Assembly: GCA_964621445.1 (NCBI GenBank)
Contig: CAZUNO010000038.1
Coordinates: 1-16,401, forward strand
Source: CAZUNO01 sp964621445 [NCBI: Candidatus Hadarchaeota archaeon]
GTDB lineage: Archaea; CAYQAE01; CAYVLA01
Reading direction: 5' to 3'
Length of the DNA: 16,401 nucleotides
Shown here: positions 1 through 6,918 of the stretch, one piece after another
Position numbering within the stretch: position 1 is the stretch's first letter
Layout of the letters: each line of letters opens with the position of its first letter
The notes under the pieces: model-generated
What the model was told of the DNA's origin: nothing
The model's input: only the letters and a program-made list of their open reading frames with translations
Databases searched by the model: none
Program-made: the position numbers and the translations under genes

Positions 1-175
1 TCTCTGGCATCGTATCAACAAAGGTAACTCCGTCACCTCGGAAGACCTTGCCATCCTCATAATATGCCACATCGTCCAGGGTGTCCTCCATCTCAATTGC
101 TGCTGCACTAACCAATGAGCATCCTATCAGTAGTAAGCTACAGAGTAGTGTTGAAGTGATCGTTTTTTGTTTCAA
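1..175 (-). CDS. Exported protein of unknown function, 3' part outside the window
   Basis: Partial gene; 58 codons are visible before the window edge. The start chosen is TTG at 175-173. It begins a basic and hydrophobic leader (LKQKTITSTLLCSLLLIGC) followed by SLVSAAA and then an acidic mature part that includes DTLDDVAYYEDGKVFRGDG. The leader carries both a lipobox-like LIGC and an AxA-like SAAA, so it could be a lipoprotein or a normally cleaved secreted protein. The ATG two codons upstream in another frame hits a stop after 14 codons, which argues against it. A GGTGAT ribosome site (GGTGATGGCATTTG) lies just upstream, and an AATATTAG TATA-like box is centred near 209, about 34 nt from the start. 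The mature part is too short to assign a family. Confidence 0.6.
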   Translation of the reverse strand, partial: MKQKTITSTLLCSLLLIGCSLVSAAAIEMEDTLDDVAYYEDGKVFRGDGVTFVDTMPE

Positions 176-621
176 ATGCCATCACCAAAGTTGGACCAAT
201 CAACTAATATTCTACTTAGATACTTGATATTCAATCAAAGGAATTTGAATAAGGAAATGATAAACGAAATAAAGGTCTCATTCTTCTGTCGTGATTTTGT
301 GCTCTTAAATCGTTTCTTCTCTGGGTTTTATGGCTAGATAACGCTTTTTGTCCTAGTATAGAAAACTATACATTCTGAAGTTTGGGGATCTGGATCCTTG
401 TGAAGGGGTGTTGGCTAGTCAAGCGAGAAGCAGGGGATGGGAGTGGGGAGGAAGAGATTAATGCTGTGTTATACCAAAACTTTTTTCATCCACCTGTTTC
501 TGTTTAAACTCGGGACTTGGTTTAAATTTGTATTTCAAACTTAGTTTTCTGAAGAGGTTTACGGGGAATTATGGTTATCCGTATTTTTTTTCTTGAAGGA
601 TAGGCGGTCTATATAGTTATT
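176..621. other. AT-rich intergenic stretch, no gene recognised
   Basis: This 446-base stretch is clearly more AT-rich than the coding blocks. Its first 40 bases should hold the promoter of the minus-strand exported protein. Near the right end there is a run of eight T (584-591) and a CTATATAG box (609-616) that could serve the next plus-strand gene. I see no open frame with coding character and no repeat family in it. Confidence 0.5.
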
Positions 622-1407
622 TTGGGCGGAAGGGACCGTTTTCACCCTGATCCGTCTATGGCGCTCACGGAGGCCATCGATGCCCGGCAGGCGGTACACG
701 CCCCCAACGAGGAGGACATCCTGTTCATCGGTTACCGGGATGCGGGAAGGCCCGAAGACCGGAAGGTGATGCCCCTGGCCATAGTTTTCGTTGACGAGGA
801 GGAGTGGACCTGGGATCGCTTCCTAAGTTGGCACTCCCGGGGAATCGTTGCCGGCTGGTTCGGGTGTATGGATCAACGGGTTGAGCCCTGGCCACCAGAG
901 AAGTCCGCGGTCGAGGTGCTGGAGGTCCTGTTGAGTGTAGCGCGAGGGGATGACCCAAGGCGCAGGCCAGGAGACGGCGTGGTTTGGGGGGTTAAGGGCA
1001 TCGAGGCCTACGCCGATGACGTGGCCGACCTCTCCAAATCCGGCGCCGACGAGGACCAGGGTGGCTTCTTCCAGAGCGGCTGGCGGGGATGCCACAACAT
1101 CATCCCCCAGATGTCCGGTCGACCTGCAGCCGCCACATACCTGAAGCGTGTAGCAGGATACTTCGACGACCAAGCCAGGGACAGGATAATTGCCGCCGCC
1201 GAGAGATACGATTCTGCAACCGACGCCTGGCAAAGATACGATACCCAGCTTGGCAGGTCCCAGAGGGAGATGGCTCACGATCAAGCCTGGCAGGACGGGT
1301 AGCACCGCACGGCAGGGGCAAATGCAGTTCGGGAGGCCGCGGCCCGGGAACGCGAGGCCATCGAGGAACTGGAAGGTGCATTGGTCGCCCTTGGAAGGAA
1401 CCCGTAA
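622..1407 (+). CDS. Conserved-looking protein of unknown function, interrupted by an in-frame TAG; probably a pseudogene
   Basis: The frame opens with TTG at 622; ATG at 658 is an alternative start. It runs to TAG at 1300-1302 (226 residues), but the same frame continues with protein-like sequence (HRTAGANAVREAAARE) to TAA at 1405-1407, another 34 codons. That tail has the charged, alanine-rich helical character of the residues before the stop, and TAG is one base from GAG, so a nonsense mutation is the simplest reading. The body contains dense conserved-looking segments (DEEEWTWDRFLSWHSRG, GWFGCMD, GVKGIEAY, SGWRGCHN) with Trp, Cys and His that could be an active site. It vaguely recalls BtrH-like, papain-like acyltransferase proteins, but I cannot confirm that. 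There is no obvious N-terminal domain before residue 12, so the front may also be lost. Pyrrolysine decoding of TAG is a remote alternative. Confidence 0.5.
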
Positions 1408-1769
1408 ATGGGAGATTCTACATATTCGTATAGCATTGGCATGAACCATTTACGCTCAAGGGTCTTCACATATCTAATCGAATCCTATTCTTTGTCCTCT
1501 GGCTCATTCCACCATATCATGTGAGATCAGTGGGCGATTCGAAGGAAAATTGAGAAGCAATCAAGTCTCGTCATCTCATATAACTTTATTACGTAAAATA
1601 TTTTATTTTATAATCATATTTTATCTATTATTTTACATGCCTCATTATGAAAAGGCGGCAAACACGGGAATGATAATCGAGGCTTGGGCATTGAAGTCCA
1701 AATTTCGCGTAGTTGGACCGATGCATAACTTACTTATGAGTAAGTGTATGAGCAATTCATAGTGCTCCT
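1408..1769. other. AT-rich intergenic stretch upstream of the ribbon-helix-helix gene
   Basis: This stretch is AT-rich, especially 1550-1660. A 70-codon frame from TTG 1550 to 1762 would encode a peptide with one hydrophobic run (IFYFIIIFYLLFYM), but it has no ribosome site and looks like a product of the AT-rich composition. The only structured element is the palindrome at 1728-1745. Confidence 0.45.
1728..1745. promoter_or_regulatory. Perfect 18-base palindromic element, candidate operator of the ribbon-helix-helix gene
   Basis: ACTTACTTATGAGTAAGT has perfect 7-base arms (ACTTACT and AGTAAGT) around TATG. It ends 24 bases before the ATG at 1770, where a transcription factor or TBP would bind. 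Ribbon-helix-helix antitoxins commonly bind palindromes in their own promoters, so autoregulation is a reasonable inference. It has not been shown. Confidence 0.4.
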
Positions 1770-2015
1770 ATGGTGAAATATACAACCATTAAGATACGCC
1801 CAAAAACCCGGGAAAGCCTTGCTCGACTGAAAGGTAACCACAGGCAGACATACGAAGAAATTATCAACAAGCTCCTGAAAATCGTTCCCGAAGGAGACGA
1901 TGAGGGGGGATACACCGATGATTTCCGAGCTGCGCTCCTTGACTCCCTGGTTGATTTCAGGAAGGGACGTTCCCTAACTAATGATGAGCTAAAGAAACGC
2001 CTAGATTTCTTGTAA
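1770..2015 (+). CDS. Small ribbon-helix-helix protein, antitoxin-like
   Basis: 81 residues. The N-terminal part fits a ribbon-helix-helix DNA-binding fold: a beta strand (YTTIKIRP, residues 4-11), helix 1 (TRESLARLKG) and helix 2 (TYEEIINKLLKIVP). An acidic linker (EGDDEGG) follows, then a C-terminal helix ending DELKKRLDFL, the usual shape of the toxin-binding tail of archaeal VapB/RelB-type antitoxins. The start is ATG 1770; GTG 1773 is possible. No toxin gene follows: the next reading on this strand is noncoding, and paralog A arrives from the opposite strand 93 bases away. It may be an orphan antitoxin or a stand-alone regulator. The candidate operator lies directly upstream. Confidence 0.75.
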   Translation: MVKYTTIKIRPKTRESLARLKGNHRQTYEEIINKLLKIVPEGDDEGGYTDDFRAALLDSLVDFRKGRSLTNDELKKRLDFL

Positions 2016-2108
2016 GACATACGGACGAGACCAGGACGCACCCAGTGTCTTTGACTCTCATTTTTAGCAAGTCCATAGATCCGGAGCATGATCAGGACTG
2101 GAAGCCCA

Positions 2109-3365
2109 TTACTCATCGCTGGAACTCAGGCGCGATACTCCGGCCTCCCTGTACAGCCTCCTCCTGACCATAAGCGACCACAGCACATAGCTGGAGACCA
2201 TCAGGGTCCCCAGCAGCGCACACCACTCCGTCACGTAGACCCAGAAAAGGGCCTCGTCCTTGGCCCTCGTCGCCTCCTCCCTGATCCGGATGTGCTCCGC
2301 CCTAGCCCGGTCCATGGCTTCCAGCGCCTCCTCGAAATCCCCGTCAAGATAGGCAGCCTCGGCCTCGGCCCTGATACCGTTCACCGACTCCAGCTCGTCC
2401 CTCAGCTTCCGCGGATTCCCCCCAAATTTCTCCACCCAGTCCAGCATGGAACCCACAAGCGAACCCATGGTGTCGAACTCAATGAACTCATTCATCACCT
2501 GCATGAAGATATAGGGGTCCCTGGGCAGGACCTTGTCAGCAACACGGTATACCAGATACATCATGGCCTGGGGAAATACATCCCACGTACGTTCCCAGAG
2601 GTCGGGGCCGTCGGGGAACTCGGCCGCAAAGTTCAGTACCGCCCCCTTCCCAACCTCCCAGAAGGTCATCAATGGGTGGGTCCGGGGATCATTATCCAAT
2701 ACCGCCCACTGGTGGCTGCCCTCCCTCGGTATATGGTTGCTAACCTGCAGCAATGGAGGCGATTTCTCCCATGGTAATGCCTTCATAAGCGACTCGTTTC
2801 GATCGGTTACCCTGACCCAGTACACACCGTGGAGCAACGTCTTCCTACGGTCCACCGTCACCGGCAGGAGGGGACCCAGGGTTGTGCCCACCCAGTCGAT
2901 ATTTAGGTCCTCGTAAACCACCACGCCCAGCATTAACAGACCCATTCCCCCGGACTCGATAGAGTCCGACATCCAGTGAATCCACCTCGGCTTGAAGAAC
3001 CGGTTGTTCGCAGCGCTCAGCATCAACATGTCGTAACTGGCGAGCAAGCTCTCCTGGGTCCTGGGCATGTAGACCCTCATGTTCCTAACGGCCTCATCCT
3101 CTCCGCCTGACAGGCTAACTATTCCGGTGGGAACGAAAGTGAGCTCGATTGCCGGGTCGTAGGTGATGACGAAATAGCTATTGTACCTCGATCCCCTCAA
3201 GCCAGTATTAACATCTCCGATGCAGAGAACCCTTACCCTGCCCTGGGGCCCAACCCTCTGGGCCACCCCCGGCGGAAAACTCCCCATTAACAGAAACCCG
3301 CACAACAGGGCAATCCCGGTTCCAGCCCACCGCGCACCAAGCATGAATGAAGTCCCCTCAGCCAA
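2109..3365 (-). CDS. Paralog A: surface-anchored protein with glutamine-amidotransferase-like fold
   Basis: 418 residues from TTG 3365. ATG at 3344 (residue 8) is the better start, because GAGGGG lies 8 bases before it and the decayed copy F aligns from exactly that ATG. The order is: signal peptide (about 8-35), an alpha/beta domain (about 43-290) with YMPRT at 99-103 and GGMGLLMLG at 139-147, a helical stretch (about 300-370) with an EAEAAYLDGDFEEALE-like repeat, then ALFW at 372, a membrane helix to about 400 and a basic RRRLYREAG tail. The core resembles the non-catalytic class I GATase/ThuA-like fold of uncharacterised surface proteins; no Cys-His-Glu triad is visible. The topology would be outside domain, one anchor, short cytoplasmic tail. 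The binding target is unknown. A TATA-like AAAGATAAATG lies near 3399. The last 60 codons are almost identical to paralog D. Confidence 0.8.
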   Translation of the reverse strand: MAEGTSFMLGARWAGTGIALLCGFLLMGSFPPGVAQRVGPQGRVRVLCIGDVNTGLRGSRYNSYFVITYDPAIELTFVPTGIVSLSGGEDEAVRNMRVYMPRTQESLLASYDMLMLSAANNRFFKPRWIHWMSDSIESGGMGLLMLGVVVYEDLNIDWVGTTLGPLLPVTVDRRKTLLHGVYWVRVTDRNESLMKALPWEKSPPLLQVSNHIPREGSHQWAVLDNDPRTHPLMTFWEVGKGAVLNFAAEFPDGPDLWERTWDVFPQAMMYLVYRVADKVLPRDPYIFMQVMNEFIEFDTMGSLVGSMLDWVEKFGGNPRKLRDELESVNGIRAEAEAAYLDGDFEEALEAMDRARAEHIRIREEATRAKDEALFWVYVTEWCALLGTLMVSSYVLWSLMVRRRLYREAGVSRLSSSDE

Positions 3366-3774
3366 ACTCCAATCATTACGCTCTGGCTCTTCCCATTTAT
3401 CTTTTGCGCCCTGTTCTCGAATACGGTCAGATCAATATCTGATCTATAGACCGACTAGTTGTCGAAGGTCGCCGGCGGTATGCCCTGGAGGACGAGTGGG
3501 AGTTCAGCAGGTAGAGATGCAGTGACGACATCAGGATGCAGAGCGAGGCAGGCAGTGGGGTCAGGTGCTTCGGGTTCTATACTCAGAACTTGAGGAACCA
3601 ACCCAGATTCATATGCACATCTCCCGAGTCCGAGCAGCCTTCGTGGGGCTGAGGGCGATCTCGATTGTGGATGGCAGGAGCACGCTCAATCGGGTGGTGA
3701 AGGGAATTGACATCAGGGATTGGCACCCCGTGGAAGAGAGGAGCACCAACTCAGGGTCGGTCACTCTTCATTCT

Positions 3775-3895
3775 TGATAAATCCATAGATTGGGACCACG
3801 ATCAGGCATGCGCCCACAGTATATAGCTCGAGACCATCAGGGCTCCCAGCGTGAACTTCTGCCCAATAGTTTTCCATCTCACGGTTGATCTCGTG
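3775..3895 (-). pseudogene. Remnant E: decayed C-terminal end of an A-type paralog
   Basis: Read on the minus strand, this stretch encodes LGALMVSSYILW, matching residues 385-396 of paralog A (LGTLMVSSYVLW), with clear base-level similarity on both sides. After TGTGG about 75 bases corresponding to the A-type basic tail and stop are missing. Similarity then resumes with sequence that lies beyond the stop codon of A (compare 3725-3790 with 2030-2105). Frames are disrupted upstream, so it cannot make the parent protein. It may be the tail partner of remnant F. Confidence 0.65.
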
Positions 3896-3929
3896 TATAT
3901 TCATGCACGCGAAGATGTCCGGGATTTGC

Positions 3930-3948
3930 CTATAAGTAAAAATATAAG
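3930..3948 (+). promoter_or_regulatory. TATA-like promoter of paralog B
   Basis: Two overlapping A/T boxes, CTATAAGTAAA and AAATATAAG, lie 24-42 bases before the ATG at 3972. The second is centred about 28 bases upstream, the spacing expected of an archaeal TATA box for a leaderless transcript starting at or near the ATG. No good ribosome site is seen before 3972, which agrees with that. Confidence 0.5.
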
Positions 3949-3971
3949 AAAGCAAAAATGAGTTCGTCCCG

Positions 3972-5298
3972 ATGCGCGCAAAAACCCAAAAATCTCTTCT
4001 TTTCCTAACCTTGATGCTTCTCTCCACCATCAATGTTAGTTCGGTAAGCGACCCCTCACGTGGAGACCCCTTGATAATCGACGTACTTATGATCGACAGG
4101 ACACTGGGCCAGGGGGGAATGTTCTATAAAAGGCTGCAATCCGACCCCAGCATCTCTGTACTGGCGGTGCCCCAACTGGGGCATTACTCCATATTCTTTC
4201 TAAACAAGAACCCGGACGCCATCAACAGGGCAATGCGGATTTACATGCCCAGGAACTACAGGGAGTTGGTGGAAAACAGGGACATGATACTTCTCAGGGA
4301 AGCCTCATGCGGGAGCGTAGAGATACCGCAAATTATCTTCAAGCACGACTGGATGACGTGGTTCGTGAAGGCTGTCCGGGAAGAGGGCATTTCATTCTCC
4401 ATGTGGGGCGGAGACGCCTCCTGGGGAGGGAATGGAGAGGGCGACTACAAGTCATGGGGGGGAGACAATCCTGGATTCCATATTGCCCTTCAAATCCCTG
4501 GGTGGATACAACCCACCTGCGAAGGCAGAATTTCAGAAGCCGCATTTCATGGATCCGGAACACCCGCTGACCCGACTTCCCTGGAAGAACTCCGGCCCAG
4601 TCGAACTTCTCAACAGAGTTGAGCCCAAGGATGGAGCCCAGTTAGTGGCAACCGCCGTGGGACGAGGGCGAATAATTGTCCAGGGCGCGGGGCCCAACAA
4701 GGAGGTCGTACGCTCTCCCGACAAGAATTTCCCTTGGATAGCATGGTGGGAACAGGGAGAGGGCAGGGTGCTGGGGGAAGCCCAGGTTTTTAGCAGCTGC
4801 GGGACCACGAACAGGATGCTCAACGACTGGAGATGGTACAACGACTTCGTGACCTACCTGATTTACTTCGGCGTAGGCAAGGAACTCCCGGATGACATAA
4901 TAAGAGCCCACCGTCTCAGGGTCGAGATCAACACCTACCAGGACAAGGCTTCATTATACATCTCGCTTCTCGATTTCGTTGAGGAGTTCGGTGCTTCAAC
5001 CCAAGAACTCTACCAGGAATTCGACCAGATAAACCGGATGGAAAAGGAGGCCGAGGAAAAATACCGTCAAAACGAATATGACGAGGCCGCGGAGATATTC
5101 GAGGAGATCAACGCCGCCTGGAGGTTGCTGGACTCCAGGACCATGGAGACCAAGAAAAGGGCCCTTTTTTGGGTTCATATGATTGAGTGGTTCGCGGTTT
5201 CGGGGACGGTCATGGTTACTGGAGTTTTCCTGTGGGCTCTGATAATAAGGAAAAAGCTATACAAGGATGTCAAAACAACCCGACCCCGACACCTCTAG
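3972..5298 (+). CDS. Paralog B: surface-anchored GATase-like protein, frameshifted at a run of seven G
   Basis: Two overlapping frames make one family member. Frame 1 from ATG 3972 gives a signal peptide (SLLFLTLMLLSTINVSS), DVLMIDRT, RIYMPRN (residues 89-94) and up to SWG near residue 163. The family sequence then continues in the next frame (ETILDSILPF ... RLPWK ... WWEQGEGRVLG ... ALFW, membrane helix, IRKKLYKD). The switch falls at G4456-4462; removing one G joins them into a 441-residue protein in line with A, C and D. Without that, frame 1 ends at 4622 after an unrelated tail. B and C share the WWxxGEGR subtype. The single indel and otherwise healthy sequence fit either a very recent loss, slippage in a homopolymer, or an assembly error. 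It is the only plus-strand copy and runs convergent with the sulfatase. Confidence 0.75.
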
Positions 5299-5404
5299 TC
5301 GCCTCCCGCTACCTTCTTTCCGGTCTTCTGTAATGAATCCCAAATGACCTATGATTTAAGCAGGGTCAATTGAAACATACCATGGTAAAGTGTTCTCATC
5401 TCGA

Positions 5405-6730
5405 CTAGGCCATACCGTCCTTGCTCGCCTTCACTGCACCCCTCGATTGTTTCCCTTCCTCCACTTTTAACTCGCTGGCTCGGCTATCTGGGTCAACATC
5501 TCTACACCAGTTGGCGAATTCCTTACCCATACTGGCAACGCGTTCAGGGTACTTACTGGAAAGGTCCCGGGTCTCCCCGAGGTCATCATCCAAATTAAAC
5601 AACCCCTTCCCGTTCCGATGAACCACCAGCTTCCAGGGTCCCTCCCGAACCGCGAACTGCTCGCCCTGGCGCCAGAAGATAAAACGCTTGGGGAGCTTGC
5701 CCTCCCCTTCAAGCAGGGGGAGAAAAGAGCTTCCATCCAGATATCCATTGCCGGGTCCCGATAGCGAGGCGATATCAAGAATGGTCGGTAAAAGATCGAA
5801 CAGCATTACCGTCTCATCGGTCGTCCGTCCCTCCCCGACCCGTCCCGGCCAGCTGGCAACTGCAGGAACCCTGTGTCCTCCCTCCAGCATCGAGCCCTTG
5901 GCCCCGTTCAGAGGGCGGTTATCACATATCAGCTCGTGACCCCCATTATCGGAGGCGAAAAAGAAGAAGGTGTCATCTCTTAGCCCCAGCTCCCCAAGGC
6001 GAGTCATAATCCTTCCCACGCTGGCGTCCATGGACTCCACCATCTCCCGGTAGGCCTTCTTCTTGTCCGGCGCGCTGCCATATTTCCTGTCCTTGCTGTC
6101 GTTATTCACACCTTTCTCAAAGTCGGGCGGGTCGCCCGGTCCCTGCCAGGGGAAATGAACCATCCAGTCGGCAACGTAAAGCAGAAACGGTTCCCTGCGA
6201 TGATCATCTATGAAGTCCATGGCGTAATCGGCGATTAGCTCCGTGGAATACCCATCCTCGTCCTCCACCAAGGTCTCGTTGTGATACCATGACCCTTCTC
6301 CCCAGCGGTCGAAACGGGAATGATGGTCCATACCTCCGTTGTTTCCCCGGTAGATATCGAAGCCCATCTTCCGCGGGCTTTGGATAGGTATGTAGCCGGT
6401 GTGATATTTACCGAACATGCCAGTAGCGTATCCTGCCCGCCTGAATAGGTGGGCAAAGGTCAGTTCATCGGGCGGCATACCCAGAGACCTGGATTTATCC
6501 CGATCATGGCTCAGGCAAAACTCCACCCCCGAACGTTGTTGGTATCGGCCGGTTAAGAGCCCGGCCCGCGTCGGGCTGCACATGCATCCGTTGGAGTGAC
6601 AGTCCGTGAACCGCACGCCGCTATCGGCCAGGGCATCGATGTTGGGCGTTCTATGGGATTTGCTTCCATAGCAGGAAAGGTCGTCATACCCAAGGTCATC
6701 TGCAAGGAAAATGACGATATTGGGCTTCAT
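5405..6730 (-). CDS. Sulfatase, Cys-type, without signal peptide
   Basis: 441 residues, typical length for a type I sulfatase of the alkaline-phosphatase superfamily, which hydrolyses sulfate esters. The N-terminus PNIVIFLADDLGYDD carries metal ligands D11-D12. C51-S-P-T-R is the CxPxR formylglycine motif; K108-x-H110 (GKYHTG) and H192 match active-site positions; SDN with D261-N262 gives further metal ligands; K278 lies in GAKGSMLEGG. All expected residues appear present, so the enzyme should be active once C51 is converted to formylglycine. No leader precedes the first strand, so it should be cytoplasmic, unlike many catabolic bacterial sulfatases. It sits between paralogs B and C. The start ATG 6730 follows AGGAGAGGAG (6741-6750), with a TATA-like ATATAT just upstream. 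Substrate cannot be read from sequence; neighbours suggest a sulfated sugar. Confidence 0.92.
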   Translation of the reverse strand: MKPNIVIFLADDLGYDDLSCYGSKSHRTPNIDALADSGVRFTDCHSNGCMCSPTRAGLLTGRYQQRSGVEFCLSHDRDKSRSLGMPPDELTFAHLFRRAGYATGMFGKYHTGYIPIQSPRKMGFDIYRGNNGGMDHHSRFDRWGEGSWYHNETLVEDEDGYSTELIADYAMDFIDDHRREPFLLYVADWMVHFPWQGPGDPPDFEKGVNNDSKDRKYGSAPDKKKAYREMVESMDASVGRIMTRLGELGLRDDTFFFFASDNGGHELICDNRPLNGAKGSMLEGGHRVPAVASWPGRVGEGRTTDETVMLFDLLPTILDIASLSGPGNGYLDGSSFLPLLEGEGKLPKRFIFWRQGEQFAVREGPWKLVVHRNGKGLFNLDDDLGETRDLSSKYPERVASMGKEFANWCRDVDPDSRASELKVEEGKQSRGAVKASKDGMA

Positions 6731-6740
6731 CGCAGTTTAT

Positions 6741-6760
6741 CTCCTCTCCTAGATATATGT
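6741..6760 (-). promoter_or_regulatory. Ribosome site and TATA-like box of the Cys-type sulfatase
   Basis: On the minus strand ACATATATCT (6760-6751) is followed directly by AGGAGAGGAG (6750-6741) and then the ATG at 6730 after ten bases. The purine-rich site is a strong anti-16S match. If the A/T box is the functional TATA element, the transcript would start near the ATG and leave the ribosome site out, so one of the two is probably not used or another promoter lies upstream. Confidence 0.4.
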
Positions 6761-6831
6761 CCCAGATGCATCTCATCACACCTGAGCAATCTAGAGATAT
6801 CAACATGCAGGTAGGGTTGGACATAACAATT

Positions 6832-6846
6832 TTTGCTATTAGCAAA
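6832..6846. promoter_or_regulatory. Perfect 15-base palindrome between paralog C and the sulfatase
   Basis: TTTGCTATTAGCAAA has perfect 7-base arms around one central T. It lies 73 bases beyond the stop of paralog C and about 100 bases before the sulfatase start, both on the minus strand. It is too short and AT-rich for a strong hairpin, so an operator is more likely than a terminator. The word ATTAGCAAA recurs at 14355-14363 upstream of the second sulfatase. Confidence 0.35.
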
Positions 6847-6918
6847 TGGAATCCCGCTTCTACCGAGCTTTTCCAGTGGGCTAGGTGTAAATGCAAGGAC
6901 AGATGATGGCTGCATGGT

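Larger units (their letters stand above)
3366..3971. other. Intergenic region with decayed sequence between divergent paralogs A and B
   Basis: About 600 bases without an intact gene. The left part should hold the promoter of A (TATA-like near 3399) and an inverted repeat AGATCAATATCTGATCT at 3429-3445. The stretch 3445-3770 has coding-like base use and short frames on the plus strand, for example a 70-codon frame at 3565-3777, but it is broken by stops in every frame and I cannot name a parent. The right part contains remnant E (3775-3895) and the TATA region of B. Confidence 0.5.

Noticed and set aside
584-591. Run of eight T as a terminator
   Set aside because: There is no plus-strand gene upstream for it to terminate within this window, and the strand is AT-rich throughout.
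1550-1762. 70-codon plus-strand frame with a hydrophobic run
   Set aside because: It lies in very AT-rich sequence, starts with TTG without a ribosome site, and the hydrophobic run is what AT-rich codons give by chance.
1757-2116. 119-codon minus-strand frame overlapping the ribbon-helix-helix gene
   Set aside because: Most of it is the antisense of a convincing gene; only its first 30 codons carry the flank similarity described for A and E.
2088-2777. 229-codon plus-strand frame inside paralog A
   Set aside because: It is a proline- and histidine-rich antisense shadow of a well-supported gene.
3429-3445. Inverted repeat AGATCAATATCTGATCT upstream of paralog A
   Set aside because: Arms are only six bases, it lies well upstream of the likely TATA box and has no second copy, so it was not listed as a regulatory feature.
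3445-3770. Coding-like plus-strand stretch before remnant E
   Set aside because: It has short frames such as 3565-3777, but stops break all frames, no ribosome site is seen and no parent was recognised, so it is described only as decayed intergenic sequence.
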